Shown: positions 29,192 through 40,005 of the stretch, in pieces | Numbering within the stretch: the first letter of the stretch is position 1 | Layout of the letters: each line of letters opens with the position of its first letter | Source of the DNA: Pseudomonas luteola NBRC 103146 | GTDB lineage: Bacteria; Pseudomonadota; Gammaproteobacteria; Pseudomonadales; Pseudomonadaceae | Direction of reading: 5' to 3' | DNA: 64,000 bases | NCBI RefSeq assembly: GCF_002091675.1 | Contig: NZ_BDAE01000018.1 | Span: 44,582 to 108,581, forward strand | Made by a program: the position numbers and the translations under genes | The notes under the pieces: generated by a model | The model's database searches: none | Seen by the model: the letters and a program-made list of their open reading frames with translations, nothing else | What the model was told of the DNA's origin: nothing

Positions 29192-29291
29192 AACTTTCAT
29201 TGAACGGCCTGTTCAATACCTCTCCATACGCATGTCTTGCGCTTATCAGGCGTTATCAGCCTATCCACCCCTGAGCCATACAGGAGGTCTC

Positions 29292-30281
29292 ATGTCAGTT
29301 GAAACATTGACTATTCAAGGTATATCCCGTCCCGTCAGCCGCATCGCCCTGGGTACCTGGGCGATTGGCGGCTGGATGTGGGGCGGTAGTGATGAATCCA
29401 AGGCCATCGCCACGATCCGCAGTGCAGTAGAGCGTGGTATCAATCTGATTGATACTGCGCCCGTCTACGGTTTCGGCAATTCCGAAGAGATCGTGGGCAA
29501 GGCGCTGGAAGGAATACGCGATAAAGCAGTGATTGCTACCAAGGTTGCACTGGACTGGAATGATGACGGCCCATTCCGTAACGCTACTCCGGCCCGTATC
29601 CGTCAGGAAATTGAAGATTCCCTGCGTCGCCTCAAGACCGATCACATCGACCTTTACCAGGTACATTGGCCAGACCCCTTGACGCCCATTGACGAGACTG
29701 CCCGCGAGTTGGAAAAGCTGCGCCAGGAAGGAAAAGTGCTGGCCCTGGGCGTCAGCAACTTCTCGCCTGAGCAGATGGATGCCTTTCGTGATGTAGCCCC
29801 TCTGGCAGCGGTACAGCCTCCCTATAACCTGTTCGAGCGCGATATCGAAAAGGACGTACTGCCTTATGCCAAGGATCACGGGCTGGCGGTGTTGGCTTAC
29901 GGGGCGCTGTGCCGCGGCCTGCTGGCCGGTAAAATGTCACCCTCGACACGGTTTGATGGGGACGATTTGCGCAAGGTCGATCCAAAGTTTCAGTCACCGC
30001 GTTTTGAGCAGTACCTTGCAGCAGTGGCCGCACTGGAGGATTACGCCCGTGCTCGCCATGACAAGACGGTCTTGGCGCTGGCTATCCGCTGGATTCTTGA
30101 TAAGGGCCCAACGATTGCGCTGTGGGGTGCACGAAAGCCCGAGCAGATCGAGGGAGTAGACGAGGCATTCGGCTGGTCCCTGAGCCAAGAGGAGCTAGAC
30201 GAAATCGATAAAATTCTGACCCGACATGTGACTGATCCGGTAGGGCCGGAATTCATGGCGCCACCGACACGAAAAGGGTAA
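29292..30281 (+). CDS. Aldo/keto reductase
   Basis: A 329-residue NADPH-dependent aldo/keto reductase starting at the ATG at 29292, preceded by a near-perfect AGGAGGT. The catalytic tetrad is recognisable: Asp in NLIDTAP, Tyr in VYGFGNSEE, Lys in IATKVAL and His in YQVHWPDP. The cofactor segment near the C-terminus (ALWGARKPEQIEGVDEAFG) fits the AKR11/12-like branch. Substrate is unknown. It is flanked by hairpins on both sides, so it may be a single-gene unit. Confidence 0.9.
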   Translation: MSVETLTIQGISRPVSRIALGTWAIGGWMWGGSDESKAIATIRSAVERGINLIDTAPVYGFGNSEEIVGKALEGIRDKAVIATKVALDWNDDGPFRNATPARIRQEIEDSLRRLKTDHIDLYQVHWPDPLTPIDETARELEKLRQEGKVLALGVSNFSPEQMDAFRDVAPLAAVQPPYNLFERDIEKDVLPYAKDHGLAVLAYGALCRGLLAGKMSPSTRFDGDDLRKVDPKFQSPRFEQYLAAVAALEDYARARHDKTVLALAIRWILDKGPTIALWGARKPEQIEGVDEAFGWSLSQEELDEIDKILTRHVTDPVGPEFMAPPTRKG

Positions 30282-30324
30282 TGAGCCCAGCAGCAGGTTT
30301 TCTGTGAGCCTGTCATGAAAATAT

Positions 30325-30370
30325 CCAGCATTGACGCAAATTTGTACTTAGCATTTGCGTTCAATGCTGG
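30325..30370. promoter_or_regulatory. Long stem-loop between the aldo/keto reductase and SUI1 genes
   Basis: CCAGCATTGACGCAAAT (30325-30341) pairs with ATTTGCGTTCAATGCTGG (30353-30370) over 17 bp with a single bulged base. The loop is 11 nt. No T tract follows in either direction. It may be a processing stem, a weak terminator or an operator. Confidence 0.45.
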
Positions 30371-30469
30371 TAAATTGCGCGACCTTTTGATGCGCAGCCC
30401 CTGCCAGAGTGGGGCGCTCTTGGTTGGTTCTCCAACCTGTCGCTATCCTGACCCTGTGAGGAATGCCCG

Positions 30470-30841
30470 GTGGTCAAGAAAGCCTCTTCCTTTGCCGGTC
30501 TCGGCGGCCTGGTGTATTCCACCGATAGTGGTCGTCATTGCCCGGCTTGTAACAAACCTCTCGCTGACTGCCTCTGTAAGCAGGCCCCCGTGCAGGCTGG
30601 AGACGGTATTGCACGTGTTCGCCGCGAAACCAAAGGTCGTGGCGGCAAGACCGTGACCACGGTCAGTGGTGTGCCTGTGACGGCCGATGAACTGAAAGAA
30701 TTGGCGAGCACACTGAAGCGGCGGTGCGGTACTGGTGGTGCGTTGAAGGATGGCGTCATCGAGATTCAGGGCGATCATGTCGACCTGCTGATTGACGAGC
30801 TGACCAAACGCGGTTTCAAAGCCAAGAAGTCCGGCGGTTAA
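30470..30841 (+). CDS. yciH: SUI1/YciH-family translation initiation-like factor
   Basis: A 123-residue protein starting at GTG with GAGGAA seven bases upstream. An N-terminal segment with paired cysteines ([13 protein letters not shown]) precedes a SUI1 domain: [47 protein letters not shown]. Bacterial YciH is related to eukaryotic eIF1 and can influence start-site fidelity on the 30S subunit, but its physiological role is unclear. It is followed by speA. Confidence 0.9.
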   Translation: MVKKASSFAGLGGLVYSTDSGRHCPACNKPLADCLCKQAPVQAGDGIARVRRETKGRGGKTVTTVSGVPVTADELKELASTLKRRCGTGGALKDGVIEIQGDHVDLLIDELTKRGFKAKKSGG

Positions 30842-30935
30842 ACGAACGGTTCCACGTTCAGGCCATATCTATCCAAACTTACCGCAGCGATCTGCGGTCA
30901 ACACCTTATTACCTTTCAACAGGAGAATCTGGCGG

Positions 30936-32849
<1,914 letters not shown>

Positions 32850-32851
32850 TC

Positions 32852-32886
32852 AAAAAAAGGCCCTGGTTATTACCAGGGCCTTTTTT
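32852..32886. terminator. Bidirectional terminator between speA and mtgA
   Basis: GGCCCTGG (32859-32866) pairs with CCAGGGCC (32873-32880). The stem is flanked by seven A on the left and six T on the right. It serves both convergent genes; the mtgA stop codon overlaps its T tract. Confidence 0.92.
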
Positions 32887-33580
32887 ATTTCATGTGCAAC
32901 AGGTAGTCACTACCGCCCAACTGCCGGACCTGCTGCCGTATCCAGTTGGCACGACGGCTAACGTAAGCGCTAGGATGACTTGGACTCCATTCCCTAGGGT
33001 TGGGCAGGATGGCAGCCAGCAGGCTGGCTTGTCGATCCGACAAGTACGGTGCGCCAATACCGAAATGGTGCTGCGCAGCGGCTTCAGCGCCGAAGATGCC
33101 AGAATCCCATTCAACGCTGTTGAGGTAAACTTCCAGGATGCGCTGCTTGGGCCAAAGGGTTTCAATCAGCACGGTAAACCAGGCTTCCAGGCCTTTACGT
33201 ACCCAGCTACGGCCCGTCCAGAGAAATAGATTCTTGGCAACCTGCTGACTGATCGTGCTAGCTCCACGTAGGGAACCACCGGCTTCGTTATGGCTGAAGG
33301 CCTGACGAATGGCGTCCATGTCGAAGCCCCAGTGCTCACTAAAGTGTTGATCCTCTCCTGCCACCACCGACATCTTCAGGTTGTCTGGTAGTTCACGCCA
33401 TGGCCGCCATTCCCGATGCAGATCGATGGGCTTGCCATCGATCCAGGATTCTATCTTTCGTTCGACCATGACCATCGAGCCGGGTGGGGGCACCCAGCGA
33501 AAGAGCAACACGAGCAGTACGCTCGCAGCCATGAAGATGAGTGTGTAGCGAAATAGACGGCGTAGAAGAGAGCGCACCAT
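32885..33580 (-). CDS. mtgA: Monofunctional peptidoglycan transglycosylase
   Basis: A 231-residue glycosyltransferase family 51 enzyme polymerising lipid II. One N-terminal membrane helix (about 10-30) is followed by the catalytic Glu in VVAGEDQHFSEHWGFD, then GGSLRGASTISQQVAKNLFLW and KQRILEVYLNSVEWDSGIFGAEAAAQHHF. There is no transpeptidase domain, so it elongates glycan strands only. It faces speA. Confidence 0.96.
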   Translation of the reverse strand: MVRSLLRRLFRYTLIFMAASVLLVLLFRWVPPPGSMVMVERKIESWIDGKPIDLHREWRPWRELPDNLKMSVVAGEDQHFSEHWGFDMDAIRQAFSHNEAGGSLRGASTISQQVAKNLFLWTGRSWVRKGLEAWFTVLIETLWPKQRILEVYLNSVEWDSGIFGAEAAAQHHFGIGAPYLSDRQASLLAAILPNPREWSPSHPSAYVSRRANWIRQQVRQLGGSDYLLHMK

Positions 33581-33647
33581 GCGACTTGGTCTTTAGTTAT
33601 GAGCGGTCCATTATAACGATCGCTTCGATTCTGTCTGGGAGTTATCC

Positions 33648-34019
33648 ATGCTTCGTACGTTTCTCATGCTGGCCGCCGTGTTTGGCTTTACTGGCGTCGG
33701 CCTTGGTGCATTCGCCGCCCATGGTTTGAAAGGGCGACTGTCGCCGGAGCACCTGGCTGTATTTCAGACCGGCGTGTTATATCAGCTCATACATGCTCTG
33801 GCATTGCTGGGCGTTGCCCTGCTGGCGACGCATCTGCAGGGACGTTTGGTCAGCTTGGCCGGCGCCTTCTTCGCCATAGGGATTATTCTGTTCTCTGGCA
33901 GCCTTTATGTTCTGACATTGTCCGGTATCAGCAAGCTGGGCATCGTCACGCCTTTTGGCGGGCTCGCCTTCCTGGCAGGGTGGGTTTGTCTTGGATTGGT
34001 GGCTTGGCGTCTGGCCTAG
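33648..34019 (+). CDS. DUF423 family membrane protein
   Basis: A 123-residue protein with four predicted transmembrane helices. The first holds LAAVFGFTGVGLGAFAAHGLKG, the family hallmark, followed by FQTGVLYQLIHALALLGVALL and GSLYVLTLSGISKLGIVTPFGGLAFLAGW. Function is unknown. It is divergent from mtgA and precedes thiS. Confidence 0.9.
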   Translation: MLRTFLMLAAVFGFTGVGLGAFAAHGLKGRLSPEHLAVFQTGVLYQLIHALALLGVALLATHLQGRLVSLAGAFFAIGIILFSGSLYVLTLSGISKLGIVTPFGGLAFLAGWVCLGLVAWRLA

Positions 34020-34095
34020 ATGACGATACAACGTTGGTCATCGTGGCAGAAGGGGCTAGAATGCAGCCCTTCATACATTTCAGACCGCTTCTGCC

Positions 34096-34296
34096 ATGCG
34101 CATTCAATTGAACGGCGAATCTTTCGAACTTCCTGACGGTGCCACCGTGGCGGACTTGCTCGTCCGGCTTGAACTGACCGGAAAACGGGTAGCCGTGGAA
34201 CGAAACCTCGATATCGTACCCCGCAGCCAGCACGCCGATACCACGCTTGTGGACGGCGATCAGCTGGAAGTGGTTCATGCTATTGGTGGCGGCTAG
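34096..34296 (+). CDS. thiS: Sulfur carrier protein ThiS
   Basis: A 66-residue ubiquitin-like protein ending in the required Gly-Gly (VVHAIGGG). ThiF-type adenylation and sulfur transfer at this end make the thiocarboxylate that donates sulfur to the thiazole ring of thiamine. It is 18 bp upstream of thiG, its enzyme partner. Confidence 0.96.
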   Translation: MRIQLNGESFELPDGATVADLLVRLELTGKRVAVERNLDIVPRSQHADTTLVDGDQLEVVHAIGGG

Positions 34297-34314
34297 ACCG
34301 CCGGAGAATCTGCC

Positions 34315-35109
34315 ATGAACAGCAATCGTCAAGATACACCGCTTACCCTGGCCGGACGCACTTACCAGTCGCGTCTGCTGGTGGGCACCGGTAAATACAA
34401 GGACCTGGAAGAAACCCGTCTGGCCATCGAGGCGTCGGGAGCCGAAATCGTGACCGTTGCGGTTCGCCGGACCAATATCGGTCAGAATCCCGGTGAGCCT
34501 AATCTGTTGGACGTTATTCCACCGGATCGCTATACCATTCTGCCCAATACGGCTGGCTGCTATGACGCTGTTGAAGCTGTGCGTACCTGCCGTCTGGCGC
34601 GCGAGCTTCTTGATGGGCACTCACTGGTCAAGCTTGAGGTACTGGCGGATCAGAAAACGTTGTTCCCAAACGTCATCGAAACCTTGAAGGCCGCCGAAAC
34701 CTTGGTAAAGGATGGGTTCGATGTCATGGTGTATACCAGTGATGACCCTATCATTGCCCGTCAGTTGGCGGAGATTGGCTGTATTGCGGTTATGCCGCTG
34801 GCCGGTCTGATCGGTTCCGGTCTGGGTATCTGCAATCCGTACAACCTGCGCATCATTCTGGAAGAGGCCAAGGTGCCGGTTCTGGTCGATGCCGGTGTAG
34901 GTACCGCTTCGGATGCCACCATTGCGATGGAGCTGGGATGTGATGCCGTCCTGATGAACACCGCCATTGCCCACGCCAAGGATCCTGTCCTGATGGGCGA
35001 AGCCATGAAGCACGCCATCCTGGCAGGACGCATGGCTTATCTGGCAGGTCGCATGCCACGCAAGCTATATGCCTCCGCCTCGTCACCTCTGGAAGGTCTG
35101 ATCAGCTGA
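34315..35109 (+). CDS. thiG: Thiazole synthase
   Basis: A 264-residue TIM-barrel enzyme that assembles thiazole phosphate from deoxyxylulose phosphate, dehydroglycine and ThiS thiocarboxylate. Signatures: [70 protein letters not shown] and [32 protein letters not shown]. It is cotranscribed with thiS and followed by a strong hairpin. Confidence 0.98.
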   Translation: MNSNRQDTPLTLAGRTYQSRLLVGTGKYKDLEETRLAIEASGAEIVTVAVRRTNIGQNPGEPNLLDVIPPDRYTILPNTAGCYDAVEAVRTCRLARELLDGHSLVKLEVLADQKTLFPNVIETLKAAETLVKDGFDVMVYTSDDPIIARQLAEIGCIAVMPLAGLIGSGLGICNPYNLRIILEEAKVPVLVDAGVGTASDATIAMELGCDAVLMNTAIAHAKDPVLMGEAMKHAILAGRMAYLAGRMPRKLYASASSPLEGLIS

Positions 35110-35138
35110 TCAAGACGTTTCATTCCACCTTAACCTTA

Positions 35139-35164
35139 ACGACCCGGCCTTCAGGCCGGGTCGT
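35139..35164 (+). terminator. Hairpin between thiG and trmB
   Basis: ACGACCCGGCCT (35139-35150) and AGGCCGGGTCGT (35153-35164) form a 12-bp GC-rich stem with a minimal loop. A GCTGTCTTTG tail follows. It ends 19 bases before the trmB start and may terminate or attenuate readthrough. Confidence 0.65.
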
Positions 35165-35183
35165 GCTGTCTTTGTGAATAGCC

Positions 35184-35894
35184 ATGAGCGATCAGGAATT
35201 CGATAACGCCCCCGCACGACCAATGCGTACCATCAAAAGCTTTGTCATGCGTGCGGGACGCATGACGGAAGGTCAAAAAAAGGGGCATGACCAAGGCTGG
35301 CCCCGCTTCGGTCTCCACCTGGATGCGGGGCTACAGGATTTCGACGCTGTGTTTGGTCGCCAAGCGCCTCGTACCTTTGAAATCGGCTTTGGTATGGGGC
35401 ACTCTCTACTGGAAATGGCAGCCGCAGCGCCGGAGCAGGACTTCATTGGTGTTGAGGTCCACCGTCCTGGGGTCGGCGCGTTGCTGAATGGCCTTCTGAC
35501 CCAGCAGTTGTCCAATGTGCGTGTCTATAGCTGCGATGCCTTGGAAGTGCTTCGCCAGTGCGTTGCTGATGCAAGCCTGGATCGGGTCCTACTGTTTTTC
35601 CCGGACCCATGGCACAAGGCCCGCCACCATAAGCGCCGTATCGTTCAGCCTGAGTTTGCCGAGCTGATTCGTAGCAAGCTCAAGGTTGGCGGGGTGCTGC
35701 ATATGGCAACCGACTGGGAGCCCTATGCGGAATACATGCTGGAAGTCATGAGTGTCGCGCCGGGGTATCGGAATCAGGCTTCAGATGAGCGCTATGTTCC
35801 GCGTCCCGAAGAGCGACCCATCACCAAGTTCGAGCGTAGAGGTGAGCGACTTGGGCACGGTGTCTGGGATTTGAAGTTCGAGCGTACCGAATAA
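35184..35894 (+). CDS. trmB: tRNA (guanine-N7)-methyltransferase
   Basis: A 236-residue SAM-dependent enzyme for m7G46 in tRNA. The SAM site is [15 protein letters not shown], the acidic motif [12 protein letters not shown] follows, and the conserved catalytic block is [23 protein letters not shown]. The C-terminal segment [23 protein letters not shown] is characteristic. A strong terminator follows. Confidence 0.97.
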   Translation: MSDQEFDNAPARPMRTIKSFVMRAGRMTEGQKKGHDQGWPRFGLHLDAGLQDFDAVFGRQAPRTFEIGFGMGHSLLEMAAAAPEQDFIGVEVHRPGVGALLNGLLTQQLSNVRVYSCDALEVLRQCVADASLDRVLLFFPDPWHKARHHKRRIVQPEFAELIRSKLKVGGVLHMATDWEPYAEYMLEVMSVAPGYRNQASDERYVPRPEERPITKFERRGERLGHGVWDLKFERTE

Positions 35895-35925
35895 AAAAAG
35901 GCCTGACAGGTGTCAGGCCTTTTTT
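35893..35925. terminator. Bidirectional terminator between trmB and the DUF3392 gene
   Basis: GGCCTGACA (35900-35908) pairs with TGTCAGGCC (35911-35919), flanked by seven A and six T. It starts inside the trmB stop codon and serves both convergent genes. Confidence 0.92.
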
Positions 35926-35934
35926 CTGCGTATC

Positions 35935-36258
35935 TCAGCGTCGCTCGGCTAGAACACCCAGCAGACAAGCACCGACCAGCAAGGCGGGTGCCAGGCTGTA
36001 ATTGTTGAACTGTCCTAAGCCTTTCACAACCCAGGGGGTCAGGTGGGTAGTTGCTGCGCCGTAAAGACTTACTGAAGCCGAAGCCAGAACCGGAACCCGT
36101 ACAAAGGTAGGCAAATTGCCCAGGCGCTGCTTCATCCAGTTGTTGATTTCAGTGCCGAACATTACCAGCAGGGTTGAAATCAGAGCCAGGGCGATCTCGG
36201 CCAGATGACCGCGGCACCAGCGAGAAGCCTCTGCAATAAGGCTAAGTAGGTAGTCCAA
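35935..36258 (-). CDS. DUF3392 family small membrane protein
   Basis: A 107-residue protein with two or three hydrophobic segments: HLAEIALALISTLLVMFGTEINNWMKQ near the start, a middle VLASASVSLYGAAT stretch and a C-terminal APALLVGACLLGVLAERR. I recognise it as the DUF3392 family of gammaproteobacteria; its function is unknown. It lies 13 bp downstream of hemW and is probably cotranscribed with it. Confidence 0.75.
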   Translation of the reverse strand: MDYLLSLIAEASRWCRGHLAEIALALISTLLVMFGTEINNWMKQRLGNLPTFVRVPVLASASVSLYGAATTHLTPWVVKGLGQFNNYSLAPALLVGACLLGVLAERR

Positions 36259-36271
36259 GCGTCATGTCTCC

Positions 36272-37429
36272 TTAGTCAGACAGAAAATGCTGCAGCACAT
36301 CATTCAAAAAAAGCTGCCCTCGGGACGTAGGGGCCAATCTGGTCGAATCCTTCTCAAGCAGACCTTTGCCGCGTAGCGCTTCCAGTGCCCCAGATAGGCT
36401 TTCCAAGGGCTGGCCGGTTCGCTGTGAATACTGCTCACTTGAAACGCCTTCTACCAGGCGCAGAGCATTCATCATGAATTCAAAGGGCAGCTCTGCTGGC
36501 GTCAGTACACGCTCACCGGCCTGGAAGTGCTTGGCAGAATCCAGATAGTCCTTGGGAAGGCGCGTCTTCCAGGTGCGAATAATCTGACCATCAGGTGCGC
36601 TCAGCTTGGCGTGGGCGCCCGCGCCAATTCCAAGGAAATCACCGAATGTCCAGTAATTCAGGTTGTGACGTGCCTGGCGTCCAGGCTGGGCATAGGCCGA
36701 GGTCTCGTATTGCCGATAACCCATTTCGGCAAGTCGAGCCTGTCCCGCTTCCTGAATATCCCAGAGGGTATCGTCTTCAGGTAGCTCAGGCGGCTGGCTC
36801 CAAAAGACGGTATTGGGTTCCATGGTGAGCTGATACCAGGAAATATGCGTAGGCGCGAGGGCAATCGCCTGCTCAAGATCCGCCATCGCATCGGCAACGC
36901 TCTGGCCTGGCAGGCCGTGCATGAGGTCCAGATTGAAGTTATCGAACCCTGCCCGGCGTGCCATCTCGGCGGCTCGAACCGCTTCGTCCTGCCCGTGGAT
37001 CCGGCCCAAGGCTTTTAACTTGGCGTCCTGAAAGCTCTGGATGCCAATTGAAAGCCGGTTGATGCCGAGCTGTCGGTAGGCAGCAAACTTGTCCTGCTCA
37101 AATGTCCCAGGGTTGGCTTCAAGGGTAATTTCGATATTGGAAGCAAAGGCAACGTGGCGCTCGACGCCTTCAAGCAAGCGCCCCAGCGCCCTGGCTGAAA
37201 ACAGACTGGGAGTGCCACCTCCAAAAAAGATGGAGGTCAGTGGTCGGCCATGCACATGGACAAGGTCCGCATCCAAGTCTGCCAGCAAGGCATCGACATA
37301 GGCCTCTTCAGGTAGCCCGGGCCCTGCTGCGTGCGAGTTGAAGTCGCAATAAGGACATTTACGCACGCACCACGGAATATGGATATAGGCCGACAGGGGC
37401 GGCAGTTCAAACGAGGCTGATCGAATCAA
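36272..37429 (-). CDS. hemW: HemW, heme chaperone (radical SAM, coproporphyrinogen dehydrogenase-like)
   Basis: A 385-residue radical SAM protein with the cluster motif CVRKCPYC near residue 21, the SAM-binding [20 protein letters not shown] and [12 protein letters not shown]. HemW is homologous to HemN but lacks its extra cluster cysteine and binds heme; it is considered a heme chaperone. Older annotation as an oxygen-independent coproporphyrinogen III oxidase is probably incorrect. It overlaps rdgB by 4 bp. Confidence 0.94.
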   Translation of the reverse strand: MIRSASFELPPLSAYIHIPWCVRKCPYCDFNSHAAGPGLPEEAYVDALLADLDADLVHVHGRPLTSIFFGGGTPSLFSARALGRLLEGVERHVAFASNIEITLEANPGTFEQDKFAAYRQLGINRLSIGIQSFQDAKLKALGRIHGQDEAVRAAEMARRAGFDNFNLDLMHGLPGQSVADAMADLEQAIALAPTHISWYQLTMEPNTVFWSQPPELPEDDTLWDIQEAGQARLAEMGYRQYETSAYAQPGRQARHNLNYWTFGDFLGIGAGAHAKLSAPDGQIIRTWKTRLPKDYLDSAKHFQAGERVLTPAELPFEFMMNALRLVEGVSSEQYSQRTGQPLESLSGALEALRGKGLLEKDSTRLAPTSRGQLFLNDVLQHFLSD

Positions 37430-38019
37430 AGTCCGAGCCGCTCACGAAGAATAGCCATGGCACGGGCACGGTGGCTGATACGGTTCTTTTCCTCAGGTGT
37501 CAGCTCTGCACTCGAGCAGTCCCGCTCGGGCACCCAGAAAAGAGGGTCATACCCAAAGCCATGCTCACCTCGGGCTTCGAAGAGGATGCGCCCTTCCCAG
37601 ATCCCTTCACAAACGATAGGAAGCGGGTCATCAGCGTGGCGAACCAAGGCCAGCACACTGACAAACTGAGCGCCACGCTCGGCTTCAGGAGTGCTTTCAA
37701 GAGCCTTGAGCAGCTTTGCGTTGTTCGCGGCATCGCCGCGTCCTTCTGCATAGCGTGCCGAGTAGATACCGGGCGCGCCACCCAGGGCGTCGACAGCAAG
37801 GCCGGAGTCATCGGCCAGGGCGGGCAGGCCGGATACACGCGCTGCATTACGCGCTTTGAGAATGGCGTTTTCAATAAAGGAAAGTCCGGTCTCTTCCGGT
37901 TCGACCTGACTGAATTCACCGACGGAGCGCACCTTGACGGCATCACCCAGCATGGCTTGAAGTTCTTTGAGCTTACCGGCGTTGTGGCTGGCCAGCACCA
38001 GCTCGGACAATTGAATCAT
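37426..38019 (-). CDS. rdgB: dITP/XTP pyrophosphatase (RdgB/HAM1)
   Basis: A 197-residue enzyme that hydrolyses non-canonical purine triphosphates. Signatures: [62 protein letters not shown] loop and [14 protein letters not shown]. It is the first gene of the rdgB-hemW-DUF3392 unit. P. aeruginosa, as I recall, has a DUF4426 gene between metW and rdgB; here there are only 130 bp without a credible gene. Confidence 0.97.
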   Translation of the reverse strand: MIQLSELVLASHNAGKLKELQAMLGDAVKVRSVGEFSQVEPEETGLSFIENAILKARNAARVSGLPALADDSGLAVDALGGAPGIYSARYAEGRGDAANNAKLLKALESTPEAERGAQFVSVLALVRHADDPLPIVCEGIWEGRILFEARGEHGFGYDPLFWVPERDCSSAELTPEEKNRISHRARAMAILRERLGL

Positions 38020-38149
38020 GTCGTGTCATCTCTGGTTTAAGGCGGAGACAGGCGAATGCCTGCTCGCATGATATGAAATCTGGAAAGTCGATGTACGTGA
38101 TTCAGATGGCGGGTCATGACGTCATCTGAGTCAGCGTGACGAACCTGTC

Positions 38150-38770
38150 TTACAACGACTGGCCCGTCACGCGATAAATACCGATCTCGCCCAGGAGGTT
38201 GGGCCACAGGCGGCTACCAATGCCGTGGCGGTGCTGACGGTCAACGGCCAGCCGGTCAAGCACCTTGACCTTGAGTTCGTGGCACAGACGCTCGAAATCC
38301 TCAAACGTACAGAAGTGGATGTTCGGCGTGTTGTACCAGGTATAAGGCAAGAATTCCGATACCGGCATTCGCCCGTTACGGGCCAGATACCAGCGGCAGC
38401 GCCAGTGACCAAAATTCGGGAAGGTAATGATGCATTCTCTGCCTACGCGCAGCATTTCCTCGAGAATACGATCAGGATAATGTACCGCTTGCAGGGCCTG
38501 GCTCATGACAACAATGTCAAAGCTGTTGCTGGCAAAATTCCCCAGCCCCTTATCCAAGTCCTGCTCAAGGACGTTTACACCTCTGCGAATGCACTGCTTG
38601 ATGTTTTCGTCGTTGATCTCAAGGCCATAGCCGGTGACCTGCTTGTTTGTCTGCAGATAGGCAAGCAGCTCGCCATTACCACATCCCAGGTCAAGGACCC
38701 GGCTACCGGCGGGAATCCAGTCTTTGATGATATCCAGATCGGCACGCACGTTCAGGCCCTCATACAGCAA
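38150..38770 (-). CDS. metW: Methionine biosynthesis protein MetW
   Basis: A 206-residue class I methyltransferase-fold protein: [16 protein letters not shown] is the SAM-binding loop, with [32 protein letters not shown] and the [21 protein letters not shown] block. MetW works with MetX in methionine synthesis in many proteobacteria, possibly by activating it. Its start overlaps the metX end by 11 bp, so the two are translated together. Confidence 0.95.
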   Translation of the reverse strand: MLYEGLNVRADLDIIKDWIPAGSRVLDLGCGNGELLAYLQTNKQVTGYGLEINDENIKQCIRRGVNVLEQDLDKGLGNFASNSFDIVVMSQALQAVHYPDRILEEMLRVGRECIITFPNFGHWRCRWYLARNGRMPVSEFLPYTWYNTPNIHFCTFEDFERLCHELKVKVLDRLAVDRQHRHGIGSRLWPNLLGEIGIYRVTGQSL

Positions 38771-39899
38771 TGCGATTCATATAACTAACGAAGGCTTCCA
38801 GGTACCGGGGGATCGGTAGAAGAAAAGCGTCATGCCCTTGTGGCGCGTCGATGTCGAGATAGCTGACATTCTTTTTCGCTGCAATCAAGGCATCCACGAT
38901 CTCGCGTGAGCGGGCCGGTGAGAATCGCCAATCTGTCGTGAAGGACATGATGCAGAAATCAGCCTTTGCATCTGCAAACGTTCTGGCTAGATCACCATCG
39001 TGTGCACTGGCGGGATCAAAGTAATCCAGCGCTTTGGTCATCAGCAGGTAGGTATTGGCATCGAAGCGGCCTGAAAACTCTTCGCCCTGATAGCGCAGGT
39101 AGCTTTCGACTTGAAATTCCACATTGTGGAAGTCGTAGTTCAACTTGTCTGTCTTGAGTTCGCGGCCAAACTTCTGCCCCATTGCGTCATCGGATAGATA
39201 GGTGATGTGACCTACCATGCGGGCCAGCATCAGTCCCCGCTTGGGTACGACGTTCTGCTCATAGAAGCGACCGCCATGGAATTCTTCATCAGTCAGAATG
39301 GCTTGGCGTGCCACTTCATTAAATGCAATGTTCTGAGCTGATAGTTTGGGCGCCGAGGCGATAGCCATGCAGTGACGTACACGATCAGGGTAGCTGATGG
39401 TCCATTGCAGGGCCTGCATGCCTCCCATGCTGCCGCCTACGACGGCCGCCCATTGTTGAATGCCTAGCGCATCAGCCAGACGTGCCTGGCTATTGACCCA
39501 GTCTTCCACGGTAATGACGGGAAAGTCGGCGCCGTAGGGCTTTCCTGTAGCAGGATTGGCGCTGCCTGGGCCTGTTGATCCGTTACAGCCGCCCAGGTTG
39601 TTCAGTGCGACGACAAAGAACCGGCGGGTATCGATGGGCTTTCCTGGACCGATACAGCTGTCCCACCAGCCCGGCTTGCGATCCTCCATGCTGTGGTAGC
39701 CCGCCGCATGGTGATGGCCGGACAGGGCATGGCAAATGAGCACAGCATTGCTACGGTTTTCGTTGAGCTCTCCATACGTCTCGATGACCAGATCGTACTC
39801 GGCCAAAGACCTGCCGCAAGCCAAGGGGAGCGGCTCGGAGAAGTGAAGGACCTGAGGCGTAACCAGGCCTACGGAATCAGGGGGTATGACGCTGGGCAT
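38760..39899 (-). CDS. metX: Homoserine O-acyltransferase (MetX; probably O-succinyltransferase)
   Basis: A 379-residue alpha/beta-hydrolase enzyme acylating homoserine. The nucleophile Ser157 lies in [14 protein letters not shown], and the catalytic Asp and His near the C-terminus lie in [10 protein letters not shown] and [11 protein letters not shown]. Pseudomonad MetX proteins have been reassigned as succinyl-CoA-using (MetXS) rather than acetyl-CoA-using; the sequence alone does not let me settle this by eye. It forms an operon with metW. Confidence 0.94.
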   Translation of the reverse strand: MPSVIPPDSVGLVTPQVLHFSEPLPLACGRSLAEYDLVIETYGELNENRSNAVLICHALSGHHHAAGYHSMEDRKPGWWDSCIGPGKPIDTRRFFVVALNNLGGCNGSTGPGSANPATGKPYGADFPVITVEDWVNSQARLADALGIQQWAAVVGGSMGGMQALQWTISYPDRVRHCMAIASAPKLSAQNIAFNEVARQAILTDEEFHGGRFYEQNVVPKRGLMLARMVGHITYLSDDAMGQKFGRELKTDKLNYDFHNVEFQVESYLRYQGEEFSGRFDANTYLLMTKALDYFDPASAHDGDLARTFADAKADFCIMSFTTDWRFSPARSREIVDALIAAKKNVSYLDIDAPQGHDAFLLPIPRYLEAFVSYMNRIAV

Positions 39900-39949
39900 T
39901 TAAGGCTCTTATACGTGAGAGGGCGCCAGTCTAAAGAGCGCCATCGCAA

Positions 39950-39983
39950 GCGGCAAGCATCCTGCAAGCAGGGTGCTTGCCGC
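39950..39983 (-). terminator. Strong hairpin between the dynamin-like gene and metX
   Basis: GCGGCAAGCATCCTGC (39950-39965) pairs with GCAGGGTGCTTGCCGC (39968-39983), a 16-bp stem with one G-T pair and an AA loop. No T run follows on the minus strand. It probably ends or processes the GTPase transcript before metX. Confidence 0.55.
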
Positions 39984-40005
39984 ATCGGATAAAGGCCCGA
40001 TGTGG

